Assembly: GCF_030272615.1 (NCBI RefSeq)
Contig: NC_081408.1
Coordinates: 336,504,793 to 336,568,792 of the forward strand
Direction of reading: 5' to 3'
Length of the DNA: 64,000 bases
Origin: Cryptomeria japonica
Taxonomy: Eukaryota; Streptophyta; Pinopsida; Cupressales; Cupressaceae
Within the stretch, counting starts at the first letter, position 1. Each line of letters begins with the position of its first letter. The translations under genes and the position numbers were made by a program. Below, one piece after another: positions 1 to 11,011 of this stretch. The notes beneath the pieces were generated by a model that saw only the letters and a program-made list of their open reading frames with translations, searched no databases and was not told where the DNA came from.

Positions 1-1
1 T

Positions 2-745
2 ATCCCTGATAAGGGAAAGCAACTTGCAGTTGAAGATGATCTTTCTCATGGTCTAGTAGATCTAAGTATCATATCTCCTCTTCAAGCATTAAAGTTGGCC
101 ACTCTTGCATAGATCAAGGCCAGTGAGGACTTACTCAAGTCCGCTTCAGAAGAGAAGGAAGTGATATCTTTGGCTATTGAAGTCTTGGAAAAAGTTTTGC
201 CTAACCTTAAGTAGATTTCAAATGACTCACCCTCTGGTAAGCTTAAGGATAAGTTGAATAAAGTTGAATCTGATTTTGTATCATTAGAGAAAGCAGCAGA
301 TATAAAGGTTTTCAATAAATTCAATGAGATGAGGCTTCAAACATATTTGAAGATAATTGAAGATGACAGAGAAGGTTTGAATAATTTGGTGAAGAGAGCA
401 GAGGATGCATTAAGTGAAAGCGGAAAATATTGAAATCATGTCTATTTTTGCCTAAGTTTACTACAGATATTGATAAGCAAATAAGAGATTTTAAAGGGAA
501 GCTAGCTAGTATCGGTCATTCATTTTCCCCTCATTCAATTTTTCCTAGTTCCCTTGAAGCCCAAATAATGGATTTTACTAACAAAATAAAGGGCTTGAAT
601 AAATAAAAAGAGCAAATGTTGAGCAGAGTGGGAGAACTAAGAAGTCTAATTACTCCCTGGATGGACACCTTACTCGGATCTCAGTAGAATGCAGTTAGTG
701 CCTTAGGTAAACATGTGTCATCTGATCTCAAAGGTGTTGAAATGC
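2..745 (+). pseudogene. Unknown second ORF of element A, 3' part (decayed)
   Basis: One forward frame from position 2 reads as a helical, Lys/Glu/Leu-rich protein broken by stops near 110, 212 and 432. After about 430 a second frame carries on to about 745. It is clearly related to the 3' half of the second ORF of element B (16632-18199). Shared points, in the same order, are SPSGKLK, a TTDxDKxI segment and a PWxDxL segment (LITPWMDTL here, LVSPWLDLL in B). It lies just upstream of the polypurine tract, where pol would end in an autonomous copia element. I do not recognise the family. It is not reverse transcriptase, integrase, RNase H or protease. Confidence 0.55.
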
Positions 746-1068
746 ATGCATAATGTTCAATGCTCTTATTAATGTTTTAGATTGTTTCCTGAGAGGATGG
801 AATGGGTACTTACAGTCCTTAAAGGTTACCTATGTAGATATTTTTAAATTCATGTAAATTATTGCATTCATGTGTACATAAGTTTTTGTGGATCCCTACC
901 CGCTTCCATTGATGTCAAAGGGGGAGAGAATTGGGAGAGTGCAATGAAAAATGATGCTTATTCTTAGGGGGAGTCTTGGAGTCATTTGAGTGTACAAATT
1001 TCAGATTGTCAGATTGTTTGCAATTTTTGGAGTACTTTATCATTTTTCATAGTGTTGCCATCAATGCC

Positions 1069-1079
1069 AAAGGGGGAGA
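1069..1079 (+). promoter_or_regulatory. Polypurine tract of element A
   Basis: AAAGGGGGAGA lies one base before the TGTTGG start of the 3' LTR, the expected plus-strand priming site. A second copy of the same string, preceded by GATGTC, lies at 916-928, and a shorter AGGGGGAGT lies near 966. This doubling also occurs in B, C and F. Confidence 0.85.
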
Positions 1080-1080
1080 T

Positions 1081-2249
1081 TGTTGGCATTTGATGTTGTT
1101 TCGGTGATGCTTTGGTGAAGATTGGTGATATCTAATGCATGTATATTCTTAGGATTTTTCATTTATGGCAACTCGGCTTTCTAATCTTATCTGGTATGGA
1201 GTTTTGGTTAACCAGATGTCTTGAGTAAGTTTTTTGGTATCAAGTCTGTCTGATGAAGCTTAGTGTACAGTTTTGTAGGCATTTCTCATTTCCGATGAAA
1301 CATATTTTGGTTTCGGTGATCAGGGTTAGCTAGATGACTGTCAAAAGCAAATTATCATGCAAATCTACCCTTAGATTTTGCTTCCTAAGCCTTTTTTGAA
1401 GATCTGATGTCAAGTAGAGTAGTAAAATAGTGTTACCTTCATTATTACTGGTGTAATGTGTGGTCTGAATTTATTGGATAGATTTTGGTGATTGGTGATG
1501 TGTTCAAGATAATTGGTGAGACCTATAGGAAGCATGTGAACATGTATTTTGGGTCCAAAATATGTTTCGGAAAGGATTTGAACCGACTTGCAGCATTACA
1601 CATTTCATATTTTGATATTTTGTGAAAATGACTTGTAGGAGATCAAATTTGCTTGTGCAAATATATAAGATCAACTTGGTTAATTAATTTGTGTGTGGGT
1701 ATGATGTGTGCAATGATTTTGGAGTGATTGAGCATAGTTTCATGTGCGCACCTTGAATTTTGTTGATCTGGTAATTAGTAGCAGGGCAGAACAAAGCGGT
1801 TTTTCATAACAGTACAACGGATCACTTTGTGCTTAACCAGAACAGATATTTGGCATAGTTAGATGTTTTTTTCTAGTTCATTGTTCATTGTAATCATTTT
1901 GTAAATATTAGTAAAGTAGTGAGCCTTCCTCTGGGGTTGTAGCCCTGTTTTTGTATCTGAGCAATGAGCTCTAGGCAGTATGCCTGAATGCAAGTACATT
2001 CCCCTTTTGTAATATTGTTTTTCTACTAGCCATAGTGGAATAATATTGTGGGTTCAAATCCCACCATGGTTTTTCCCTTTTTGGGTTTCCATGTAAAAAT
2101 ATTGGTGTTATGGTTATGTGCTTGTTTTCTTTATGTTTCTGCATTTCAATTTCTTATTTATGCATCTCGTTGATTAAGAATCGGATTAACAAATTTATGA
2201 ATATGGGAACACTAATTCACCCCCCTCTTAGTGTTCATTGATTCTAACA
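1081..2249 (+). repeat. 3' LTR of element A
   Basis: It starts TGTTGGCATTTG directly after the polypurine tract and ends GATTCTAACA, a TG...CA terminus of 1169 bp. Near the right end it has the TGGTTTTTCCC / GGGTTTCCA box (about 2067-2095) and a hairpin at 2207-2236 with a 9-bp stem (GAACACTAA / TTAGTGTTC) around a C-rich loop. Both are shared with the other copia-type LTRs of the window. Confidence 0.85.
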
Positions 2250-2772
2250 CCTTATGCTTATAAGAAGGAGACAAGGATCTCAACACCTTGGCAAAAATCT
2301 CAGATTCTTCCAACACTCCCTTAGTACATCTAATGTTCAGCATTGGAGCTCATTCACTTTTTGCATAAAGGAGGTAGTGTTCTCATTTTTGCCCATCTTC
2401 AGCATCTCATACTTTCCTTTCAAGCTCTACAACTTAGAAACTTTCACATGGTTTTCACCTTCATACAAAGTATCTAGCTTCTTCTAGAGTAGTCTACAAA
2501 TCCATCACATTAGTCATCTTAAAATCAAAAGGCACTCAACAATGCTTCCTTAGCTCTTATATTGAATTCATCTTATTTTATCTCATCTAGAGTAGTAGGA
2601 CCATTCGGGCGATCATTATACACATTCTTAGTAATCTTCCAACAATATTCATTGATGAATCTCAAATGACATTCCATCTGATTCTTCCATCAAATCTCAG
2701 ACTATCCTTCTTAAAAGAAAAGGATGTCATCCCAGATATTCTTAAGTGGTAAAGCTTCTTCCAAAAGATCTA
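2250..2772 (-). pseudogene. Copia gag N-terminal part (UBN2-like), element D
   Basis: Reading the minus strand from the primer site, fragments in several frames match the copia gag (UBN2 / gag-polypeptide type). They include a KEALLSA segment, a TLYEGENHVKVSKL segment, SFMQKVNEL, and finally SLSPSYKHKV cut at the junction with A. Many stops and several frameshifts are present, so no product is expected. In a working element this would be the nucleocapsid precursor. The same organisation is seen in gag of C and F. Confidence 0.65.
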
Positions 2773-2784
2773 GCTCTGATACCA
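2773..2784 (-). promoter_or_regulatory. Primer binding site of element D (tRNA-iMet)
   Basis: GCTCTGATACCA on the plus strand is the complement of TGGTATCAGAGC, the standard plant initiator-Met primer site. It lies two bases from the inner LTR end. Confidence 0.9.
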
Positions 2785-2786
2785 AT

Positions 2787-4118
2787 TGTTAGCAACAATG
2801 GAGCAAACTAACGGGGGGTGAATCAGTTTGCCCTCAAACTCTACACAACTCAAACTTAAATTCAGATCTGATAATAAATAGTAAAATCATGAATCAACAC
2901 CACATCAATAACACACATAACACCAAGATTTTTGACATGGAAAATGCGGTTAAGGGAAAAACCATGGCGGGAACCTACCCACAATGAGATAATACCCTAT
3001 TAGGAGTAAGTGTAAATATTACAAGGGGGAATGCATATGCATTCAAACACACTTCCTAGAGCTCACTACTCAAATCACAAAATAAGAAGGGCTACAACCC
3101 TGGGCAAGGCTCACTTCCTTACAGAAACATTCAGATTAAATTTGAATGATCGTGAACTAATGAAATAGCATCTCCTCATGCCAAGTTACAGTTCTAGTCA
3201 AGCACATAACATAAAATATGCTCTTTCACACATCTCCTCTACCACTAAAAGGTCAAATCAATATTCGCACATGTAAATACCAAGAAGATACATCTGCAAC
3301 ATAACAATTACATATATTTATACAAATCATCAACCTATATTTCAAGGTCAGCTAAACCCTCAACATAAATTACAAAACAATAACCTCACATGCTACAATA
3401 ATATATGCAGACCAAAACAATGATGGTTAAGACATATTCTGGACCTAAACCAATACCGCAAAGACACAACACCTCCAACAATTAAGCCTCGATCATCCAC
3501 AACATACTACAATCATCATGAATGTCGTATAAAATGAAGAACACCACCGGATCAAGAAAATGATCAATAACACGTGCAACTATCAATGCAGTCCATCAAC
3601 ACAGATAGAACATGATCTAGAAACATCCAAAAGCAATGTGAATCACCACAACATCACCAATTACTAGAATATTCATCATCATTATACCGAACCTCAAGAA
3701 CACACACTCAATTGACTGTCAAACTGAAAGATTCACTTACGGATTTCCAAATCACGAACCATCTGAATTGAGGACACATATGAACATCCCAAACACTCTA
3801 CCAAATCCACAAACCAAGATATTGCAATTCTAGAGCAATGTGGAGCAGAAACCAGAATACCAAATAACACAAACAACTGAATATCAACCATAATACCGGA
3901 TCTCACAACTTGATCAAAACATCATGTGAACCTCTGAAACTTCTATTGATTCAACTAAAGATAAGTATCTCTAAACCCATTAAACTACAATAACTCAACT
4001 ACAACACACTCACCAAACCAGCTCATCCAATCTGACTACAACACTGGAATACACATAAGAATATGTTGACATCAATGACAACACATCATTCTAGCAAACT
4101 TCTTAGCAATATCCAACA
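2787..4118 (-). repeat. 5' LTR of element D
   Basis: 1332 bp. On the minus strand it starts TGTTGGATATTG (ending at 4118) and ends GCTAACA at 2787. It contains TTGTCATTGATGTCAAC near its start, the GGTTTTTCCC box (complement at about 2936-2975) and the 3'-end hairpin at 2803-2831 (GCAAACTGA with TTAGTTTGC, one wobble pair, in the sense strand). Confidence 0.85.
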
Positions 4119-4680
4119 AAGTGTCCATTTTATATTTCTAAAAAAACTGACGTCTTACAATATTCCATGTAATGGTTACATGTTGATGAAGTTAACCCAC
4201 ACAACTATTGATCCCTCTCCCTTGAATAAAAAGACAAAATGAAACAAAAATGGAAGTGGTCAAATTATATGCCAAGTGTGAACAATGATAAACTAAACAT
4301 GATTAAATCTATAAAAAATATATAAGGGATTCAATTCAACTAAAAGTGTCCCTAAGTTATCCCATTATATAATTTGACAACTCATTTAAAAAATAATGTA
4401 AATTGTTGATGTCTTGTTTAATGTTATCAACTTAATAATAATGAGCTCGTGTAGGACTCGCCCTACCTCTACTAAAAAATAGAATTAGTTAGTTTGAGTA
4501 AATATAGGTAAAATTCTCTCAAAGATTTTTATGATCACGTATTGACTTGATGGCTATCTTCAATGTTGTGTGTACTAGATTTTACTATACAATTTCACAT
4601 TGCTCAAAAGAAAGACCATAATTCTCTTCTAATTCCTTATTTTTTAATTAAAATTACTATTTAAAAATTATATTTATTGT
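4119..4680. other. AT-rich intergenic DNA
   Basis: Old unassigned sequence flanking element D. I see no coding frame, LTR end, primer site or RNA gene in it. Confidence 0.5.
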
Positions 4681-4695
4681 AAAATATTTATTATT

Positions 4696-4992
4696 GTCCA
4701 AGGGGTTGAGCTTAGTTGGTTAAAGCATTGAGTTCTCAATATGGAGACCTATGTTCAACTCCCATGAGGGACACCTTTGTGTAGAATTCTGAGTTGTGAC
4801 TCTTGGTCTTCCATTGTTGTTTAAAGTGGATTTCTAAGTTGTGACCCTTAGTCTTCCAATTGTTGTTTCTAGTTTGGTGCTCAAATGGAGCTAGCATTTG
4901 TAATAAGTTTGCTCGAAAGGAGCTAGTGTTTGTAACATGGATGCTCGAATGAGCAAAAAAATAGCTTTGTGATTCTATGATACTTAATACAA
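4696..4992 (+). mobile_element. tRNA-derived SINE with intact target duplications
   Basis: A 297-bp unit flanked by perfect 15-bp direct repeats AAAATATTTATTATT (4681-4695 and 4993-5007). The head is tRNA-like, with an A box GAGCTTAGTTGG at 4708-4719 and a B box GTTCAACTCC at 4753-4762, 33 bp apart as in a pol III internal promoter. A unique body of about 220 bp has an internal near-repeat (the AGTTGTGAC..TCTTCCA..TTGTTGTTT segment occurs twice, near 4792 and 4838). The unit ends in an A-rich tail. SINEs are mobilised by a LINE in trans. The source tRNA is not assigned. Confidence 0.8.
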
Positions 4993-5307
4993 AAAATATT
5001 TATTATTTAATATCTTTACTTTTATATTTTTATAATGTCTAGACCTCCAAATTATCAAAATATTTAATTATATAATTACAACAATTTTACACATAATTAA
5101 GAATTCACTTTTTTGAATAATCCTTTATGCTCAATATACCAAAAAGTAGTTACATAAAGTTATAACTCAACACGATGTTTGATTTCATAAGCCAAGAGAT
5201 TGGCTAAACATAATGAAAATTACCTATGGTTACAAGAGACCACAAAGTCAAATACAATGAATTGTATAATACAAAGCTAATTATCATCCTAATAGGGACT
5301 CCTGACA

Positions 5308-5325
5308 TCTATCTCCCACACTTAC
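5308..5325 (-). other. Possible gypsy polypurine tract next to an LTR start at 5307
   Basis: On the minus strand the purine-rich GTAAGTGTGGGAGATAGA is followed directly by TGTCAGGAGTCCC, which looks like an LTR start. If so, an old minus-strand gypsy LTR extends leftward from 5307 and contains the SINE. No matching second LTR or coding region is seen, so this is tentative. Confidence 0.3.
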
Positions 5326-6530
5326 ATCATGGGCAAGAACATTGTTTGAGCGCTTTACTGCCCAACCGCAAAGCATTTACGCTTCCCCGGAGTTCTTCCT
5401 GACATGAAGAACCACCAACCCTAAATAAAGATGTCTAGCGACTCAAAACTGGTAGGGGATGGAATTTGGTGTAGCATAGTGTATCTACAATCTATGATGC
5501 TATTGTATCGACACTAACATATGGAAGAGAGTGAAAATATAATGATTCACTTAGCAATCATATACTAAGAAATCAATAGAACTTTGGCCAAAGATATTTT
5601 AGAGCTGACTACCGATAGATGAGTTAAAGAAAATATTTAAACCTCTCTGGAAACTTGCCCTTCTCTTTTGATCCATATTCGGCACCTGTCCATCACACAA
5701 ATAATACAATGATCACACAATGAATACACAATATACACCAAGCATACATAACACTCATTGGAATCACACAAATCATACATGAGCTTGAAACATACTAATG
5801 CATCTATACGTTATGAATACATAAAAAAAGCCTATGAGAATACTCAAAGGAATGAAGAAGCACATATATTTGTGCAAGACATATCTGAATCTACACAAGC
5901 ATTCCTGGGCATTTTTAGAATACAAAAGCAAGAGTATTCAAGAGTATACAATGCATTAAACCATTCACGTTCACTTGAAGACAAATCAAGATCTTAATAT
6001 CACTTTTGACCACCATTATTCTAAATTTTGAATATACTATTCAATAATGGTATCTTCTTCATGAAGCCCTGCCAAACAATGTTGTGTATCAATTATCTTA
6101 TAATTGAATAGTGTAACATGATTCATAGTCTTTAACATGGAACATATCCCAAGACATTTCATTACCCATTATACTTGTACTTTATGATAGTTTAAGGGTT
6201 AATGTGTTACTTCTTAACCCTAGATATACTTTGTATTACTTAAAGATATTATAGATACTCCATTAAATCATGTGACATTAAAAGAGAGCTAGCATATCTA
6301 ACTGAAGGATTATTATCTCTTCCATAACACTCAAGTGATATAATTATATTCTTAACTATAAATTACTCGCAAATATCTTCCCTTAATCCATCAAATATTG
6401 TATAAAAGGAAGTTATATAATACAATGCTTACTAACAACTCAAACATAAATTTATCATCAACTTGCTAAGACTAATGATGGATAACTAACCTTGATCATA
6501 AATAAAAAAAATTCAATCCTTTCATGATTT
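5326..6530. other. AT-rich intergenic DNA left of element B
   Basis: No supported gene. A short open frame at 5758-5997 has a low-complexity His/Ser/Glu-rich translation and no relatives that I recognise. This stretch was contiguous with 19352 onward before B inserted. Confidence 0.5.
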
Positions 6531-6535
6531 CCTAT

Positions 6536-7449
6536 TGTTGGCAATTGACACTCATTTGATTGGTTTCAATATGTTGTCATTGATGGCAACATGTTCTGGC
6601 TTTCATATTTTGGCTTGGTTGTTTATCAGCAGACACTTCACCAACACCGGCACCAGCACCGGCAGGTATCTTCACCGGTAAGAGGAATTCTATGGGTACC
6701 AACATTTCAGGCCAACATGACTTCATCATGTTATAGATATTGGGGGCTGACATCATTTTGGGAGATCCGACAATCAGCAATTGATTTTGATATTCATGTA
6801 TATATGTAATTGAGCCGACATGTATATTCATTTTGTAATTATCTATGTAAGCCAACATAAGGCATGAAGGATTGTAAGGGTATATAGGTCAATTGATTAG
6901 ATCATTTTGATATATGAAATGTAATGTGAGTGAGAGAGAGATAATTATAATGCGAGGAATGTTGATTATGTAAGAGGGTATTCTAGTAAGGGTTTAGGGT
7001 TTCAAACCAGAACAGACAAAGCTTTAACCGGAACTATATTCAAGCATAGGAGATGCTATCATTGCAGTTCAATATATCTTCTAGATTGTAGTCTAGATTT
7101 TTATGTAGTTAGTGAGACTCTTTTGTGATGAGCAGTGTGCTCTAGGTTGTAAGCCTTCCTGCAAGTGCAGGCTCCCATATTTTGTAATATATTTTCATAT
7201 GGCCAGTGGATTGATATTGTGGGTCACAAATCTCACTGTGGTTTTTCCTCTTTGAGGTTTTCCATGTATAATTCTTGGTGTTATGGTATTCATTTGTGTG
7301 ATTGGCTTATTTATTTCTTTACTTCTTTCAATCTTATATGTACCAGTTTACCGGTTGGTGGATGCATGTTTTAATAAGGTTAAAATTGATCATTTCGATA
7401 GAACACTGATTCACCCCCCCCCCCCTCTCAGTGTTCTTGGATTCCAACA
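6536..7449 (+). repeat. 5' LTR of element B
   Basis: 914 bp, from TGTTGGCAATTG to GATTCCAACA. It contains TTGTCATTGATGGCAAC near the start, the GGTTTTTCC / GGTTTTCCA box (about 7240-7267) and a hairpin at 7401-7436 with a perfect 9-bp stem GAACACTGA / TCAGTGTTC around a loop with a long C run. Its partner is 18451-19346. Confidence 0.9.
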
Positions 7450-7451
7450 AT

Positions 7452-7463
7452 TGGTATCAGAGC
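7452..7463 (+). promoter_or_regulatory. Primer binding site of element B (tRNA-iMet)
   Basis: TGGTATCAGAGC, a perfect plant initiator-Met primer site, two bases after the 5' LTR. Confidence 0.95.
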
Positions 7464-7516
7464 CTTATGCCTCAGAGGAAGTTAAAAGCTTGAGGGAGAT
7501 CCTGAATCCGGAATCC

Positions 7517-8485
7517 ATGGATATGAGTTTGGAGAAGCAACTTGAGGTAGCACTTGAAGATTATGATGTTGAAAGGATAAAGAACTTGAATTTACAAGAT
7601 TAATTAAATAATGCTCAGGAATTCATTCTTATCCTACAGGAGAGGTTGTCATATGTTCAAGCTAGGAGGAAAGAACTACTGCAAAATTAGGATAATGAAG
7701 AGAAAGATGCCCTTAATGAGAGATGTTAGAAGATGAGTCAAGAGAACATGGTCATGAGGAATAAAATGCAAGCCCTAACTATGAGGATGTCAAAGGAGAT
7801 TGAGGACCAAAAGAAGAAGGAAGAAAATCTTGCTATATCTCTGAAAGACAAATTTGAAGAATGCACCCGGTTGGTTCATGAAAATGATATGTTGAGAACT
7901 AATTTAGTACAATCCCATAGTAAAGAACAAGAACTTGAGAGATAAATGATAATTCTGAGAGATGATCTGACTATTCCAACTGAGTACAAGGACAAATTCA
8001 AGGTTAGTTCAACATAGCTAGATGAATTATTAAAAAGACAAAGACATAATGGAGATTCCAATGGACTTGGATTTGAACAAGGTCAGAGCTCCGGTACTAC
8101 AAATGAAGATCAAAACCAAAAGACACCAGTAAGGCAGCTTAATTCTTACAAATCTAATGGTAGATTCTTTGTTTGTAATAAATTTGGTCACATGGCTAGG
8201 CAATGCGGAAATAGAGCAAATTAGAACTATAATTCTGCTCTCGGTCAATGTTCTAAATGTAATAAGTATAGTCATAAGACAGAAGATTGCATAATGAATG
8301 TTAAATGTTATGCATGTGGAAAATATGGACATATGGCTAATCAGTGCAGGTCAACCGATTATACCAATTTTAGCAAAGCAATTCAAAAGAACAATGTTGC
8401 ATGCTATGAATGCAACAAGGTTGGACACATAGCTAAGTTTTGTAGAAGTAGAAATCCACCAGTTAAAAGGCAACTGATATCCTAG
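7517..8485 (+). pseudogene. Gag of element B: coiled coil plus four CCHC knuckles
   Basis: A single frame of 323 codons from ATG 7517 to 8485, broken by about six in-frame stops and no frameshift. Roughly the first 170 residues form a Lys/Glu-rich coiled coil. A linker follows, then four tandem CCHC zinc knuckles: about 8164-8205 (first Cys replaced by Phe), about 8249-8290, 8306-8347 and 8402-8443. Knuckles 2-4 keep the full C-x2-C-x4-H-x4-C spacing. In the family such knuckles bind the element RNA during particle assembly. Four in a row is more than the single knuckle of copia elements C and F. No protease follows it. Confidence 0.75.
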
Positions 8486-8519
8486 TAGGAAGGCAACTGA
8501 AACAATCTATTTCTACATT

Positions 8520-9238
8520 GGGTAGTCAGTGAGATGATAAGGTATGGGGTTACTTCAAGGCATTCCAAAAAGCTATGAAATCTAGAGAGATGGTTCCAAA
8601 TCATATTGTTAAGAAATACTCAATCGAGATATGCTTCTTGGTTAAAAAGGATGAGACTTTGATGGAATTTTTCAAGCCCCAGATGATATGGATTGAAGAG
8701 ATGGGTTATGAAGTTGATGCACAGATTCTAGATGCTTACGCAAAGATGCTAATTGATGCACCTATTGATGAAGCTGAGAAATCCTTTGGTACTGTAAAAT
8801 AGAAAAAGCAAGAGGTTGAAACTGAGTTTAACCAGAAGAAGAGAGAGAAATAGTAGGGCAAGGCAAGCAAATTTGTGGAACAGGTATCTCAGGACATCAA
8901 GGCATTAATTGATGTTGTTCCGGAAAAAAGAAGGAAGAGGAAAGAACCTGAAATTTTTATTGAGCCTATTGCATCAGAATCTGGATCTGAGGATAACACA
9001 CCCTTAGCATTCAAGAGGGTATTGAGGAAGAAGGTGAAGAATCTAAGGAGGAAGCTAGGAAGCAATAGGTTATGAAGGTTACAATCAAGATACCGGCACA
9101 GAAGAGAGTTCCAAAGGAAACACCTTCTGCTCCATCCGGTACTAGAAGAAGAAAGAAGATGGATGACACTGATCTAGCACTTGTATCTGGTAATGTAACT
9201 ATTATTCCACCCAAGACTTGTGAAGAATTGGTTAATGA
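8520..9238 (+). pseudogene. Unknown second ORF of element B, 5' part
   Basis: A frame from about 8520 to 9075 (in-frame stops at 8800-8802 and about 8851) shifts by one base near 9065 and continues to 9238, where element C is inserted. The translation is Lys/Glu-rich and helical at first (VWGYFKAF, then a segment around FLVKKDETLMEFF), then a basic, Ser/Pro-rich stretch with KRRKRK and RRRKK clusters resembling nuclear-localisation signals. The frame is preserved across the target duplication into 16632, so this and the 3' part were one gene. I do not recognise the family. Confidence 0.55.
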
Positions 9239-10680
9239 TGATGGTATGATGAAAGAATAAGTATTCGGTAGATTACTGAGAGGGGGGGATAAATTAGTAA
9301 ATAGAAAAACTGATACAATCTTTCCAAACTCAAACTCAATTACTCAAAGTAAACTTATCAATGAAATACCACTGTCAAGATCAATACTCATAAGAATACC
9401 GGTTGACTGTTACAATAACTTAATAGTAAACAACATCAAACTTGTAAACATCCAAATGCTTTATCATATGTCAACATAATTCATTTCTCAATGCTTCTGG
9501 TTATCATGCCTTATCGGAAATAGTTAAGTAGTTAATCAAATCAACAATAAGATCATAACCACAAAAACATTCACCACATGACACAAGTATTTATACATGG
9601 AAAACCAAAATAGGTAAAAAATAGTGAGATGGGACTCACAAGAAAATATTTGAACTCTTCTAAAGTTTGCCATATTAGGAGCCAAGCCTATTAAAGCTTT
9701 TACAAAAGTCATGTTAAGAACTGATCCTTTTAGGAATCACCCGGTTAAGGGATTGACTACAAATGCCTTGTTAGAAGTAAATACCCTATAAGGATTAACC
9801 TCAATAGAGGATTTGAGAATCCAATCTAATGAACCACCTTGTTAGAGGATTTAATAAGTAACCAAGCTTGTTAGAGCTTACCCGGGTAGGGGATTTCAAT
9901 TATGCTGCAATTGTTAGAAAACAACAAGAGTTTCTTGATCTGTCTGAATAGCACTACATTTGTTTGATCAGATCCATTTAAGCTTTTTTCTACCTTTACT
10001 TAAACTGCAGACTTATTCTCCGGTTCGGCAACCACACACTCAACTGATTTCAGCCAATTCTTTCCAACACCAAAACAAAACAACTTCATCAACCTTAAAT
10101 ACAAATCAATTAGGTCGCTAACACAACAAAACCTAATCTTCTCATCGAGATTACAAACAAGTCGGTACAAGCATAACCATTGGATTTCATAGCAATCTCT
10201 ACACATCAATCAAGAAAACCTCAACCGCTCCTTGATTACCGCTTCATCGTGCTTAGTAACTCATCACGCACTTTGCATTAGATGCAATACACTTTTCTCA
10301 TTCCCTAGACAAACAAAAAAATGTGCCAAAACATTTGAACTCTTCTTCATACAAAGACCTTACATGTCACCATCATTACTACTCAACATCAGATCATAAA
10401 CCAACATAACCAATTCAACAACCTTAATTGATTAGGGTTTTGCAAAAACAACTGATAGGATTTACTGGTTACATAACATAGAAAGGGTTTAACCTTATAC
10501 TCCAGTTACCAGTTCAACTCACAAACTTACATACCGGTTTACAATATCCTTCACAAAGTTCTTCCTACCAGTTACAAGATAGTATCAACAATAACAATAT
10601 CAACAATATCATTACCAGTTCAATTGACATCAATGACAACATAACATATCATTAATGAAATCTTCATGCAAATGCCAACA
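9239..10680 (-). repeat. 3' LTR of element C
   Basis: 1442 bp. On the minus strand it begins TGTTGGCATTTGCATG (ending at 10680) and ends at TCA (9239). It has TTGTCATTGATGTCAA near the start and the 3'-end hairpin at about 9272-9300. It is paired with 15208-16631. Confidence 0.9.
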
Positions 10681-10681
10681 A

Positions 10682-10693
10682 TCTCCCCCTTTG
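10682..10693 (-). promoter_or_regulatory. Polypurine tract of element C, with upstream copies
   Basis: The complement of TCTCCCCCTTTG lies next to the LTR start. A near-identical purine tract lies upstream at 10837-10850 (TCTCCCCCTTTGAC on the plus strand), and a weaker one at 10926-10935. The main pair is about 155 bp apart, close to the spacing in A, B and F. Confidence 0.85.
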
Positions 10694-11011
10694 GCATTGA
10701 TGGCAATACAAATATCAATACCATTGTTGCTTGTTGTGATTGTGAATAGGAATCCTGGTTTACATTACCAAGTATTCACATGCTCTCTTTGTCTTCAGTC
10801 TGTCAATGGTTTTCCTTCTCATAATCACATAATTCTTCTCCCCCTTTGACAACAATGCCAAATTGAAAGTAAAACATGTAATGTCAAATTTTCAATGTGA
10901 ATCAACAACATACTGCAACTTGATGCTCCCCCTGTGGCATACATCCACTTCTACATCAACCCGTGTAAAATTCTGCAAGTAATTCAGGGAATGATGCAGT
11001 CAACATCATAC

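Larger units (their letters stand above)
1..2249 (+). mobile_element. Element A: 3' portion of a large copia-type LTR element
   Basis: Only the 3' end lies in the window: a coding remnant (about 2-745), a noncoding spacer, a polypurine tract and a complete 3' LTR. The LTR ends exactly where a gag reading frame of element D begins on the opposite strand at 2250, so A is read as inserted into D. The rest of A and its 5' LTR lie left of the window, so the target duplication cannot be checked. The LTR has copia-type features shared with B, C, D, F, G and I. No pol sequence is visible in the part present. Confidence 0.8.
2250..4118 (-). mobile_element. Element D: 5' end of a copia element, interrupted by A
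   Basis: On the minus strand a complete 5' LTR (4118 down to 2787) is followed by an initiator-Met primer site (2773-2784) and a decayed gag (2772 down to 2250). The gag stops abruptly at the LTR of element A, so the rest of D should lie beyond A's 5' end, outside the window. D is therefore older than A. Confidence 0.8.

Noticed and set aside
4696-4770. Functional tRNA gene
   Set aside because: A and B boxes are present but the acceptor stem and a proper anticodon arm are not, and the unit continues as a 297-bp SINE with target duplications.
5758-5997. 79-codon open frame
   Set aside because: Low-complexity translation in AT-rich relict DNA, no supporting context.
6577-6858. Open frames in both LTRs of B (also 18492-18761)
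   Set aside because: Same reason: shared by LTR descent, low-information translation on either strand.
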